Part shown: positions 35,788 to 44,497 of the stretch, one piece after another
How the letters are laid out: the number at the start of each line of letters is the position of its first letter
Position numbering within the stretch: position 1 is the stretch's first letter
Assembly (NCBI RefSeq): GCF_001482195.1
Contig: NZ_KQ759763.1
Coordinates: forward strand, 1,275,321 to 1,339,320
Source: Luteimonas abyssi
GTDB taxonomy: Bacteria > Pseudomonadota > Gammaproteobacteria > Xanthomonadales > Xanthomonadaceae
Reading direction: 5' to 3'
DNA: 64,000 bases
Made by a program: the position numbers and the translations under genes
The notes under the pieces: generated by a model
Databases searched by the model: none
Told to the model about the DNA's origin: nothing
What the model saw: the letters and a program-made list of their open reading frames with translations, nothing else

Positions 35788-37713
35788 ATGACTCTGATCG
35801 CCTTGAATGCCGTCGACGTGGGCGTCGGCGGCCCGCCGCTGCTCGAACGTGCCGACCTGGCCATCGAACCCGGCGAGCGCATCGCCCTGATCGGCCGCAA
35901 CGGCGCCGGGAAATCCACCCTGTTGCGAGTGCTGGCGGGCGAGCTGGAGCCCGAGGATGGCCAGATCCGCCGTCGTGATGGCCTGCGGGTCTCCCGCCTG
36001 GAGCAGGAAGTGCCGCACGGCGCGGCCGGCAGCGTGTTCGACGTGGTCGCGGCGGGGCTGGGAACCGAAGGCGCGCTACTGGCCGAGTACCACCGGCTCA
36101 CTCATGCCGACGCGATCGATACCGATGCGCTCGCCGCGGTGCAGGCGCGTATCGAGGCGGCCGGTGCGTGGGAGGTCGAGCGGCGGGTGGACGACACCCT
36201 GATCCGGCTCGGCCTGGACGGCGAGGCGGTCTTCACGGCATTGTCGGGCGGCCTGAAACGTCGCGTGCTGCTGGCGCGCGCACTGGTGTCCGCGCCCGAT
36301 CTGTTGCTGCTCGACGAACCCACCAACCATCTCGACATCGCCGCGATCGACTGGCTCGAAGGGTTTCTGCTGGGGTGGGGCGGGGCGCTGGTGTTCGTCA
36401 CCCACGACCGCCGCTTCCTGCGTGCCCTGGCGACGCGCATCGTCGAGATCGATCGCGGCCAGGTCACCAGCTGGCCGGGCGACTGGGCCAACTACCTGCG
36501 CCGCCGCGAGGAGCGCCTCAACGCCGAAAGCCAGGCACAGGCCCGGTTCGACAAGATGCTGGCACAGGAAGAAGCCTGGATCCGGCAGGGCATCAAGGCC
36601 CGGCGCACCCGCGACGAGGGTCGGGTGCGCCGGCTCGAGGCGATGCGGGTCGAGCGCGCGGCCCGTCGCGAGCAGACCGGCAATGTGCGCATGCAGGCCG
36701 CGCAATCGACCGCGTCCGGACGCAAGGTGGTCGAGGCCAAGGAGGTCGGCTTCGCCTTCGCCGATGGCCGCCCGCTGTTGCGCGATGTCTCGATCACGGT
36801 CCAGCGCGGCGACCGCATCGGCCTGATCGGCCCCAACGGCAGTGGCAAGACCACGCTGTTGCGCCTGTTGCTGGGCGATCTGCAGCCGCAGGCCGGCCAG
36901 GTCCGCGTGGGCACCCAACTGGAGGTCGCCTACTTCGACCAGTACCGCGCGACGCTGCGCGAGGACTGGAATGCGCTGGAGAACGTGGCCGAGGGCCGCG
37001 AGTTCGTCGAGATCAACGGCGCACGCAAACACGCCATCGGTTATCTGCAGGACTTCCTGTTCACCCCGGAACGCGCCCGCGCGCCGATCACCCGCCTGTC
37101 GGGCGGCGAGCGCAACCGGCTGCTGCTGGCCAAGCTGTTCGCGCAGCCGTCGAATCTGCTGGTGATGGACGAGCCCACCAACGATCTCGACGTGGAGACG
37201 CTGGAGCTGTTGGAGGAGTTGCTGCTCGACTACACCGGCACGCTGCTGCTGGTCAGCCACGATCGCGACTTCCTCGACCATGTCGTGACCTCCACGCTGG
37301 TCATGGAGGGCGATGGCCGGGTAGGCGAATACGTGGGCGGCTACAGCGACTGGTTGCACCAGCGTCCGGCGACCGGGGGCGCACCGAGCGCCGGCGCGCA
37401 GGGCGATGGCGTCGCGGCGTCGCGTCGTACGGTGGGCACGCATGGTGCGGCGTCCGCCGGACCGCCCGCGACCGACCCGGCACCGTCTCCGGCGAAACGC
37501 AAACTCAGCTACAAGGACGCACGCGAGCTGGAGGCCTTGCCGGCGCGGATCGAGGCGCTCGAAACGCGCATCGCCGCGATGACCGATGCGATGCAGGCGG
37601 CGGGCTTCTTCCAGCAGCCGGCCGACGCCGTCGCCGCGCACAATGCCGAACTGGCGCAGGCGCAGGCCGACCTGGAAACCGCCTACGCGCGCTGGGAGGC
37701 GCTGGAGGGCTGA
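35788..37713 (+). CDS. uup: ABC-F ATPase Uup
   Basis: This 641-residue cytoplasmic protein has two ABC domains joined by a linker. The first has Walker A GRNGAGKST, signature LSGGLKRR and Walker B LLLLDEP; the second has GPNGSGKTT, LSGGERNR and LLVMDEP. The inter-domain (PtIM) helix lies at about 240-300. The C-terminal region (about 570-641, KRKLSYKDARELEALPARI) is the coiled-coil domain typical of Uup, preceded by an Ala/Gly-rich linker. Uup acts on ribosomes and affects transposon precise excision and Holliday junctions. No membrane segments are present, so it is not a transporter. Confidence 0.93.
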   Translation: MTLIALNAVDVGVGGPPLLERADLAIEPGERIALIGRNGAGKSTLLRVLAGELEPEDGQIRRRDGLRVSRLEQEVPHGAAGSVFDVVAAGLGTEGALLAEYHRLTHADAIDTDALAAVQARIEAAGAWEVERRVDDTLIRLGLDGEAVFTALSGGLKRRVLLARALVSAPDLLLLDEPTNHLDIAAIDWLEGFLLGWGGALVFVTHDRRFLRALATRIVEIDRGQVTSWPGDWANYLRRREERLNAESQAQARFDKMLAQEEAWIRQGIKARRTRDEGRVRRLEAMRVERAARREQTGNVRMQAAQSTASGRKVVEAKEVGFAFADGRPLLRDVSITVQRGDRIGLIGPNGSGKTTLLRLLLGDLQPQAGQVRVGTQLEVAYFDQYRATLREDWNALENVAEGREFVEINGARKHAIGYLQDFLFTPERARAPITRLSGGERNRLLLAKLFAQPSNLLVMDEPTNDLDVETLELLEELLLDYTGTLLLVSHDRDFLDHVVTSTLVMEGDGRVGEYVGGYSDWLHQRPATGGAPSAGAQGDGVAASRRTVGTHGAASAGPPATDPAPSPAKRKLSYKDARELEALPARIEALETRIAAMTDAMQAAGFFQQPADAVAAHNAELAQAQADLETAYARWEALEG

Positions 37714-37865
37714 GATCCGGACCCGCGTCGGGTGCGTGTCTGACATGTCCCCGGCAGGCGCACGGGCCCGGTCGGCGTGAACGGCGCGGAGCGTGTGCGC
37801 GCAATCGGGATGGACGTTCGCCGCCATCGCATTACCATCGCCGGATCACCCGTGGAGGGATTGCC

Positions 37866-38537
37866 TTGATCGTCGTCCATCATCTGGAAAAATCCCGGTC
37901 GCACCGGATCGTCTGGCTGCTCGAAGAGCTCGGACTCGACTACGAGGTGGTGCGCTACGCCCGCGATCCCGCCACCTTGCGGGCATCGCCCGAGCTCAAG
38001 GCGGTGCATCCGCTCGGCCGCGCGCCTGTCGTGGTCGAGGGCGGGGAGGTGTTGTCCGAATCCGGTGCGATCATCGAGACCCTGCTCGACCGGCACGATC
38101 CAGAGGGCCGCTTGCGGCCGCCGGTCGGCTCGCCCGAGCGGGTGCGCTGGCAACACTGGATGCATTTCGCCGAGGGCAGCGCGATGCCGCCCCTGCTGCT
38201 GACCCTGGTGTTCGGCCGTATCCGGCAGGCGCCGATGCCGTTCTTCGTACGCCCGATCGCGCGCCGCATCGCCGATGGCGCGATGCAGGGGTTCGTCGGT
38301 CCGCAGGTCCGCGCCAATGGCGACTACATCGAGTCCGCACTGCGCGAGCGTGCCTGGTTCGCCGGCGACGCCTTCAGCGCCGCGGACATCCAGATGAGCT
38401 TCCCGTTACAGGCCATGGCCGCGCGTGCCGATGTCTCGGCATGGCCCGCCTTGAACGATTGGCTGCGGCGCATCGAAGCGCGCGCTGCCTGGCAGCGCGC
38501 GGTCGAGCGGGTCGGACCGTTGGCCTTGCTGGGCTGA
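37866..38537 (+). CDS. glutathione S-transferase family protein (TTG start)
   Basis: This 223-residue protein has the N-terminal thioredoxin-like domain (VVHHLEKSRSHRIVWLLEE, ...GRAPVVVEGGEVLSESGAI) and an all-helical C-terminal domain with FAGDAFSAADIQMSFPL. The start is a TTG, chosen because GGAGGGA (37854-37860) lies five bases upstream and no ATG/GTG exists before the conserved first strand. Ser residues near 10-12 are candidates for the glutathione-activating residue. Probably conjugates electrophiles; substrate unknown. It is convergent with the MliC-like gene across 33 bp. Confidence 0.88.
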   Translation: MIVVHHLEKSRSHRIVWLLEELGLDYEVVRYARDPATLRASPELKAVHPLGRAPVVVEGGEVLSESGAIIETLLDRHDPEGRLRPPVGSPERVRWQHWMHFAEGSAMPPLLLTLVFGRIRQAPMPFFVRPIARRIADGAMQGFVGPQVRANGDYIESALRERAWFAGDAFSAADIQMSFPLQAMAARADVSAWPALNDWLRRIEARAAWQRAVERVGPLALLG

Positions 38538-38570
38538 CGACCAAGGTCGACGCCCGCCGACGTGGCCGGC

Positions 38571-38999
38571 CTAGTGTTGCCGCCGGCAGTCGCGTTGGGC
38601 TTCGCCGGCCAGGGTCAGCATGGCGTTGTCGCCGCTGTCCCAGAACTCGTTGCCGACCTCGTCGGCATAGCGGGCGCCGGAACCGGAGCGCTGGCTCGGC
38701 AGGGTCAGCGTACCGCCCGAGTGGCTGAGCGTGATCGCCTCGGCCGCGGGATCGTAGGTGGCCGACACCGTCACGTTGCCGCATATCCAGTTCGTCGGGG
38801 CGGGCGCTTCCGAGGCGGCATCGGCGGCGGCATCGGTATCGCCGCGTCCCTCCATGCCCGCGTCTGCGGGCGCGGCCGGATCGCCGGTGGGCGGCGTGGC
38901 CGCGGGATCCGCTGCGTCAGGTTGGCCGCCGCAGGCACTCAGGGCCAACGCCAGCGCGGCGGAGATGGACAGGGCGAGCGTACGAACGATGACTTTCAT
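38571..38999 (-). CDS. MliC-family lipoprotein (C-type lysozyme inhibitor-like)
   Basis: This 142-residue protein has a lipobox ALSAC (Cys at about residue 23), a Pro/Ala/Asp-rich linker and a C-terminal domain (about 70-140). That domain matches MliC: WICGNVTVSATYD, then SGSGARYADEVGNEFW and a final Cys near the end. MliC proteins sit in the outer membrane or periplasm and plug the active site of c-type lysozyme through a conserved Ser and Lys loop; here SGSGARY carries the Ser, while the usual Lys is not obvious. AGAGGAG lies seven bases before the ATG. The neighbour upstream is another lipoprotein gene. Confidence 0.85.
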   Translation of the reverse strand: MKVIVRTLALSISAALALALSACGGQPDAADPAATPPTGDPAAPADAGMEGRGDTDAAADAASEAPAPTNWICGNVTVSATYDPAAEAITLSHSGGTLTLPSQRSGSGARYADEVGNEFWDSGDNAMLTLAGEAQRDCRRQH

Positions 39000-39043
39000 G
39001 GACGTGCTCCTCTCGGGTGAGACGCGTGCGCCGCGTCAGCGGC

Positions 39044-39442
39044 TCAAGGCAAGTGGAACATGCGAAACGTTTCCGGCTCGGTCCGGGCGCCGTTCACGGG
39101 GATCGGCGAGGGCGTGGCGAACACGCGCTCGCCGTCGGGATGGGACAGCGTCGCGCGGATGCCCAGACGGGCGTCCGGCGGCAGGGCATGCGGGTCGTAG
39201 CGCAGCTCGAACGCGTACGGCGGACCGGGGTGTCCGGCGAATTCGGCGTGCTGGATCGTCGCGCCACGGCTCAGGTCGATCAGGTCGATCGCAAGAACCG
39301 CGTCGACGGGCATGAGCAGCTTTTCGTAAAAGGTCGCCTGGCCGCTCACGGACGCGTCGCCGTGCCCGTGCGACGGGCCGGGCGATGCGCATGCCGCCGT
39401 CGCGAGGGCCGCAAGGCAGGCGAGGGTCATTCCGGAACGCAT
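39044..39442 (-). CDS. YbaY-family lipoprotein
   Basis: This 132-residue protein has a lipoprotein signal (ATAAC followed by ASP) and a beta-rich domain with VSGQATFYEKLLMPVDAVL (about 32-50), IDLIDLSRG and PYAFELRYDPHALPPDARL. These match the YbaY/YscW (type III pilotin-like) family. Such proteins are outer-membrane lipoproteins of uncertain role, sometimes next to HslJ/META or MliC domains. It precedes the MliC-like gene by 44 bp on the same strand, so they are probably co-expressed. No type III secretion genes are nearby. Confidence 0.82.
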   Translation of the reverse strand: MRSGMTLACLAALATAACASPGPSHGHGDASVSGQATFYEKLLMPVDAVLAIDLIDLSRGATIQHAEFAGHPGPPYAFELRYDPHALPPDARLGIRATLSHPDGERVFATPSPIPVNGARTEPETFRMFHLP

Positions 39443-39513
39443 GTCACGACCTCCGGTGTCGCTCTGAGCACAGCCTACGCCGCACGCGTCGCCGGTGCAA
39501 AACGAGCTCCGGG

Positions 39514-40368
39514 TCAAGGTTCCAGTGCGACGTCGGCGTGCACGCCGAAATGATCCGATGGCCAGGTGCCGTCCGCATCGGGGCGGTCGAGCACCCGCTG
39601 GGCATCGAGCACACGCAGGCCGCGCGCGAAGACGTGATCGATCCGGCGGCCGCGTTCGAAGTAATGGGGATTGAGCGTGGTCTGCGAGGCAGCGGCCGGA
39701 TTCGCCGTCGCCAGCGCGTCGACGAAACCCGCCCCGGCGAGCGCGCCCAGCTCCGGGGTGTCGGCTTCGGCGTTGAAGTCGCCCAGGACCAGTGCGGGAC
39801 CGTCGCCGGCATGTGCGTCGACGTGAGCGAGCAGATCCTGCAGCTGGCGCGCACGGATGGCGCCGCCGTCGTCGGAGGCATGCAGATGGGTGACGAACAC
39901 GTCCAGCAGGCGTCCTTCGACATCGATCCGGACATGCCCGACGGTGCGCGCGTCCTCCAGCGGGGCCAGGCGCCGTTCGCTGCGCGCGCGCACCGGCAGC
40001 CGGGTGAGGATCGCGTTGCCGTAGCGACGGGGCTGCCCGGCCGGATCGGTGGACACGAACAGCGTCGTGTAACCGAGCGCGTCGGCGATGTCTTCGGCCT
40101 GGTTGCGGAGGTCGTCGTCCTGCAGGACTTCCTGCAACGCGATCACGTCCGGCGACAGCGCGCGCAGCCCTTCGATCACCAGGGGCCGGCGCCGCTCCCA
40201 GTGGTCGCGATCGTGATACAGATTCAGGGTGACCGCCGAGACGCGCCCTGCCGGCGTCGCGCTCGGCGCGGGCTCCGCCCCTGTCGCGGCCGCCGTCCAG
40301 AGGGTTGCCAGCAACGCGGCGATCCTCAGCACCCGCCAGCGGCGCGGCGTGTCCGGGCGGGCGCTCAT
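39514..40368 (-). CDS. exported endonuclease/exonuclease/phosphatase family protein
   Basis: This 284-residue protein has an N-terminal signal peptide (hydrophobic 14-30, cut near ATGAEP) and the EEP fold: VTLNLYHDRD, DVIALQEV (metal Glu), FVTHLHAS, LGDFNAE and the terminal WPSDHFGV, with IDHVFA before it. These residues bind Mg2+ and activate water in DNases, sphingomyelinases and inositol phosphatases. The substrate cannot be assigned, but export suggests extracellular DNA, phospholipid or phosphoester cleavage. Its start overlaps the stop of the upstream M14 carboxypeptidase gene (ATGA), so expression is coupled. Confidence 0.9.
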   Translation of the reverse strand: MSARPDTPRRWRVLRIAALLATLWTAAATGAEPAPSATPAGRVSAVTLNLYHDRDHWERRRPLVIEGLRALSPDVIALQEVLQDDDLRNQAEDIADALGYTTLFVSTDPAGQPRRYGNAILTRLPVRARSERRLAPLEDARTVGHVRIDVEGRLLDVFVTHLHASDDGGAIRARQLQDLLAHVDAHAGDGPALVLGDFNAEADTPELGALAGAGFVDALATANPAAASQTTLNPHYFERGRRIDHVFARGLRVLDAQRVLDRPDADGTWPSDHFGVHADVALEP

Positions 40369-42161
40369 GGTGCGGCATCCACGCGGTACACCGGATACAG
40401 GGCGAAGCGCTCGTCCCATGCGCTGTGGCGCCGGTAGAAGAAGTCCAGCCGTGCGCGTGGATCCGCCGCGAAGACGGGGTCTTCGCCCAGGCGGCGGTCG
40501 AATTCGGCCTGCAGGCCCGGCTCTTCCGCCAGCATGCGGCGCGCGACGTCCTCGGCCACGTAGGCTTCCATGTACTCCTTGCGTTCGAAGTGATTGTTGA
40601 ACAGGCCCCAGGCGGCCAGCGCGTCGGGCGCCTGCGGTTCGAGCAAGGCCATCACCAGGCGTGCCTTGGGTTGCGCGATCGGCACGAACAGCGCGCCGGC
40701 CGGCACGTCCCGACGTTCGCCGCGCCAGTGCCCGTCCACGCTCAGGCGCTGGTGGCCTTCGACGCTGGTGGAGGCGAGCGCGTGGCTGTCGGCGCGGAAG
40801 ACCTGCACGTCCGCGCCCGGCATCGCGGCCTCGACGGTGCGGTAGGCGATGGCGTGCGCGTCCAGCCGGGCGGCGACCAGCGCGGCCTGCGCCGGCGGCA
40901 CCAGATAGCCCGCGCGCGGTGCGTCCACGATCAGGCTGGGTTCGACGACATCGCGCAACGGCACCCGCCAGATCTCCGGCGTGGTCTCGTCGTAGCGCGT
41001 CATCAGCGCGCCGGACACCTCGGAGCGCGCGCGCGTGTAGGCGTAGCCGCGGAAATCGACATCGCGCGCGTCGTCGCGCGTGCGGTAGTCCAGCGGCACG
41101 GGCTGTCCGCCCAGCGTGGACGCGCGGGCATCCGCGGCACGTACGAGGTCGCGCCACGCCTGCCCATGTGCCGCGACCTGCTCGAGTACCGAGACGATGG
41201 TGTTGCGGGTGATGCGCACACGCACCGGGTACGCCTTCCACGAGTGTGTCTCCACCAGCATCGACAGCCGGTTGCGCAGCAGGAAGTAGCCGGTGGAGAA
41301 CCTCGGCGGCGACACGCCATCCTCGAAGCCCGACGACGGATCGTCGGCGCGCACGAACGAGGGATAGAACGGCAGCGGCATCGATCCCTGGGCGGCGAGG
41401 TCGGCGATCACGCCGTCGCGCAGCTGCCGGCCGGCGGCGCGCAGGGCGTCGTCGCCGGCATGCAGGGGCTCGACCTGGATCGAGATGTCGTGTTCGAACT
41501 GCGCACCGTTGGTGGCGTGCAGATCGATCACCGCCAGCGGATCCCATGCCTCGACGAGTGCCAGCATGGCCTGCATCTCCGGGCTGTCGGCCTTGGCGTA
41601 GTCGCGGTTGAGGTTGTAGTTCTGCGCGGTGGTGCGCCAGCCCATCTCGCGCGGGCCGCGCTGGTTGGGCCGGTTCCAGGCGCCGAAGCGCTCGTGGCCG
41701 TCGACGCTGAAGACCGGCACGAACAGCCACACCAGCCGCTCCAGCGTGCCCGCCGCGGCGGTGCCGTCGAGCACCTCGCGCATCGCCAGGAAACCGGCAT
41801 CCTTGCCGTCGATCTCGCCGGCGTGGATGCCGCCCTGCATCAGCACCACCGGCACGCCGGCCTCGCGCGCGGCCTCGGGCGTGAGCGCGCCGCTGCGCGA
41901 GATCGCCATCGCCTTCATCGGCCGGCCTTCGGGGGAGGTGCCGAAATCGAAGCAGCGCACCGCGTCGGGATGGGCGCGGGCGAACGCGTCGCACAACGCG
42001 ATCGTCTCGGCGTAGCGGCCGGTCTCCACGAAGCCGCTGCGCTCGGCGACGGTGGTCAGCGCGGTGTCGGCGCGTGCGGGCGCGGCAGGCGATACCGCCA
42101 GCAGCAAGGCCGCCAGCAAGGCGAGAGGCGAACGGCGAAGCAGGGCAGGGCGTGTCGGCAT
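40365..42161 (-). CDS. exported M14-family zinc carboxypeptidase
   Basis: This 598-residue protein has a signal peptide (cut near PARA, residue 32) and an M14 domain with the zinc motif GGIHAGEIDG (His and Glu), third ligand His in DLHATNG, and NYNLNRDY, YLL and LVETHSWKAY segments. The Glu in the last motif is the candidate catalytic base. A C-terminal beta-rich region (about 430-598) follows. M14 enzymes remove C-terminal residues or act on peptidoglycan peptides. It is the first gene of a two-gene unit with the EEP protein. Confidence 0.92.
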   Translation of the reverse strand: MPTRPALLRRSPLALLAALLLAVSPAAPARADTALTTVAERSGFVETGRYAETIALCDAFARAHPDAVRCFDFGTSPEGRPMKAMAISRSGALTPEAAREAGVPVVLMQGGIHAGEIDGKDAGFLAMREVLDGTAAAGTLERLVWLFVPVFSVDGHERFGAWNRPNQRGPREMGWRTTAQNYNLNRDYAKADSPEMQAMLALVEAWDPLAVIDLHATNGAQFEHDISIQVEPLHAGDDALRAAGRQLRDGVIADLAAQGSMPLPFYPSFVRADDPSSGFEDGVSPPRFSTGYFLLRNRLSMLVETHSWKAYPVRVRITRNTIVSVLEQVAAHGQAWRDLVRAADARASTLGGQPVPLDYRTRDDARDVDFRGYAYTRARSEVSGALMTRYDETTPEIWRVPLRDVVEPSLIVDAPRAGYLVPPAQAALVAARLDAHAIAYRTVEAAMPGADVQVFRADSHALASTSVEGHQRLSVDGHWRGERRDVPAGALFVPIAQPKARLVMALLEPQAPDALAAWGLFNNHFERKEYMEAYVAEDVARRMLAEEPGLQAEFDRRLGEDPVFAADPRARLDFFYRRHSAWDERFALYPVYRVDAAP

Positions 42162-42284
42162 GGCGAAATCGCGGATTGGAAAGTCCCGGATGGTACTCCC
42201 GCGACCGAAGCACCGATCGAGGCCCCGCGAGCCGGGCCGATGCAGGACAATGGTGCATCGCCAGACTCCGGAACCGCCCCTCGC

Positions 42285-42902
42285 ATGAACGTCGGCCCCA
42301 TCACCCTCGTCCTGATCGCGATCACCGTGCTGGTGTCGTGGCAGGCCTTCGGCAATCCGCGCCTGCTCGAACGGCTGATCCTGTGGCCGCCGGCGGTCGA
42401 CCGCAAACACCAGTACGACCGCCTGATCACGCACGGCTTCATCCATGCCGACTGGGGTCACCTGCTCTTCAACATGATCACGCTGTTCTTCTTCGGCGGC
42501 CTGATCGAGACCGCGTTCTCGCCCTACATCGGTCCGATCGGCTTCGCGCTGTTCTATCTCTCGGCGATCCTGGTCGCGATCCTGCCGACCTACCTGCGCC
42601 ATCGGCACGACCCCAACTACCGCAGCCTCGGCGCTTCCGGCGCGGTATCGGCGGTGCTGTTCGCGTTCGTCCTGCTCAGCCCGTGGTCGCTGATCTTCGT
42701 GTTCTTCGTGCCGCTGCCGGCGATCCTCTACGCGGTGTTCTACGTGGGCTACTCGATCTGGATGGACCGTCGCGGCGGCGACAACATCAATCACAGCGCG
42801 CATCTGTGGGGCGCCGGCTACGGCGTGCTCTTCACCGTGATGATGGAGCCGCGCGTGATCGGTTCCTTCCTCGAGCGGTTGGCGAGTCCTTCGTTCTTCT
42901 GA
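42285..42902 (+). CDS. rhomboid family intramembrane serine protease
   Basis: This 205-residue protein has about six membrane segments and rhomboid motifs: THGFIHADWGHLLFNMITLFF (helix 1-2, with the H-N motif), the nucleophile GASGAVSAVL (Ser near 116) and the partner His in NHSAHLWGAGYG (about 168-179). Rhomboids cut single-span membrane proteins within the bilayer. Its substrate is unknown. The start at 42285 lacks a strong ribosome site but begins directly before the first helix. It is divergent from the M14 gene across 123 bp. Confidence 0.92.
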   Translation: MNVGPITLVLIAITVLVSWQAFGNPRLLERLILWPPAVDRKHQYDRLITHGFIHADWGHLLFNMITLFFFGGLIETAFSPYIGPIGFALFYLSAILVAILPTYLRHRHDPNYRSLGASGAVSAVLFAFVLLSPWSLIFVFFVPLPAILYAVFYVGYSIWMDRRGGDNINHSAHLWGAGYGVLFTVMMEPRVIGSFLERLASPSFF

Positions 42903-42991
42903 CGGCTGCGTTCGGTTCCGCGATCACCCGGCATGAATTCCCGCTGTGCTAAGTCTTGCGCTCGGACACATACGAAACGGAGCCCGAACCG

Positions 42992-43960
42992 ATGCCCATG
43001 ACCCGAGCGAAGGCCACCAGTCTGCTCAACCAGAAGGAAATGTCGCTGTACGACGACAGCCGGGTGAACACCCTGCGGCAACTCGACGCCAAGGCGCTGA
43101 CCACGCGCATCACCCGCGCCCGCGCCTCGCGCGATCGAGCCAGGGATCTGGTGCAGCGACAGAAGCTCGCCTCGCGCGACCGCACCGGCAACAAGCGTGG
43201 CACCAGCGGTGTGGCCAACCAGCGCAGCAAGGACAAGGCCGAGCTGATGGCCGATATCCTCAAGCGGTTCGAGGACCAGCTGAAGCAGGCAGAGCGTGCC
43301 GAGCGCAAGGCCGCCAAGACCGCATCCAAGGGCGCCGTCAAGGACAAGGCGACCGTCACCAAGTCGGCCGCCCCGGCGGCCCGCCGCAAGACCTCCAGCC
43401 AGACACGTGCGAGCGTCCGCCTCGCCACACGCGACGCCGCGGCGGGCAGTGCCGCATCGCGCAAGACGGTCCGCAAGGCCACGAAGAAGAAGACGGCGAG
43501 TGGTGCGTCCACCGATGCCGGTGCCAGGGCGACGGGTAAGGCATCGAAAGCCGCGGGCGCGACCACGAAGCCCGCGAAAAAAGCCGAGAAGACGACCGCC
43601 GGCAAGACGGCGAAGAAAGCCGCGAAGCAGGGGGGAGCCAAACCTGCAGCCCGCGAGGCAGGGAAGGCTGCCAAACGGACCGGGAAGCGGTTGACGCCGG
43701 AACAGGCGCTCGAGCGCACCCGCAAGTTGCTGGAAGACAAGCAGGCACGCGATCGCGAGCCCAAGGCCTGGGAGGCCGCCGGTCAGGGCGAGGCGGCCGA
43801 GGGGCGGCCCGGGTTCCAGTCCGGTGCGGCGGCCCGGCGCGCCGAACAGTTGCACGCCGGCGAGACCCGGCTGCCGGCGATCCAGGGCAGCATCAGCACC
43901 CGCGACCGCATCAACCAGGGCAAGCGCGACCACCGCCGCGCTCCGGGCGGCGAGGACTGA
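42992..43960 (+). CDS. histone H1-like Lys/Ala-rich protein
   Basis: This 322-residue protein has an N-terminal helical domain (about 1-90: TSLLNQKEMSLYDDSR, then LDAKALTTRITRARASRDRA) followed by a low-complexity Lys/Ala/Thr-rich region (about 95-235) with many AAK, KKA and TKPAKKA repeats. A C-terminal segment ends with LPAIQGSISTRDRINQGKRD. The repeat region resembles AlgP and eukaryotic H1 tails and would bind DNA or RNA non-specifically. GGAG (42979-42982) supports the ATG at 42992. The gene is probably co-transcribed with the GNAT gene three bases downstream, which could be relevant if the lysines are acetylated. That link is speculative. Confidence 0.8.
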   Translation: MPMTRAKATSLLNQKEMSLYDDSRVNTLRQLDAKALTTRITRARASRDRARDLVQRQKLASRDRTGNKRGTSGVANQRSKDKAELMADILKRFEDQLKQAERAERKAAKTASKGAVKDKATVTKSAAPAARRKTSSQTRASVRLATRDAAAGSAASRKTVRKATKKKTASGASTDAGARATGKASKAAGATTKPAKKAEKTTAGKTAKKAAKQGGAKPAAREAGKAAKRTGKRLTPEQALERTRKLLEDKQARDREPKAWEAAGQGEAAEGRPGFQSGAAARRAEQLHAGETRLPAIQGSISTRDRINQGKRDHRRAPGGED

Positions 43961-43963
43961 GCC

Positions 43964-44245
43964 GTGGCGCAGTACGACAACATCGAACACGACCCCGCCC
44001 GGGGTCTGTTCGAACTCGTCCTCGACGGACAGACCGCGCACATCCAGTATCGCCGCGAGGGCGATGTGCTCGCCGTGCTCCACACCATCGTGCCGGAGGC
44101 CATCGGAGGGCGTGGCATCGCCGGTGCGCTGACCGAAGCCCTGGTGGCGTACGTCCGCGACGCGGGACTTCGGATCGACCCGCGCTGCGCCTATACGGAG
44201 GCCTGGTTCCGCCGCCATCCGGAGGCCGCGGATCTGTTGGCGTAA
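43964..44245 (+). CDS. short GNAT-type N-acetyltransferase (YidJ-like; GTG start)
   Basis: This 93-residue protein is the minimal GNAT domain: a first strand pair (GLFELVLDGQTAHIQYRR), LAVLHTIVPEAIGGRGIAG with the acetyl-CoA pyrophosphate loop (GGRGIAG), and a C-terminal YTEAWFRRHPE. It matches the compact YidJ/GTLF3B-type acyltransferases of unknown substrate. The GTG start lies three bases after the stop of the histone-like gene, with no room for another start, so translation coupling is likely. Confidence 0.87.
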   Translation: MAQYDNIEHDPARGLFELVLDGQTAHIQYRREGDVLAVLHTIVPEAIGGRGIAGALTEALVAYVRDAGLRIDPRCAYTEAWFRRHPEAADLLA

Positions 44246-44441
44246 TGGCGTGATGCCGGGCAATTTGCCTATTCACACACCGGCGTCGAGTTGAGGTATT
44301 GTGCGAGCACTGTTCAAAGCCGGGATCACGGTACATCGTGGCTCCGATGCGGTAGATCTGCGCTGCAGGGCCGGCCCACCGGTCCGGACGATCCGCTCCA
44401 TCGCCTTCGCGTTACCCCTTGCTCGACAGTCGCGGTGCCGC

Positions 44442-44454
44442 CGGAACGGTTCCG
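44442..44454 (+). promoter_or_regulatory. palindrome in the cspA leader
   Basis: CGGAAC-G-GTTCCG forms a perfect six-base-arm palindrome 30 bases before the ribosome binding site (AAGGAG, 44485-44490) of the cold shock gene. It could fold in the mRNA leader as part of the temperature-dependent structure known for cspA-type messages, or bind a protein. No transcription start could be placed in the 252-bp gap before the gene. Confidence 0.3.
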
Positions 44455-44497
44455 TGTAAACACCTCAACATCACTGTTTGCATCAAGGAGTAACACC

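Noticed and set aside
43300-43680. Repetitive tract that looks like DNA repeats
   Set aside because: It encodes the Lys/Ala repeats of the histone-like protein; no exact repeat unit at DNA level.
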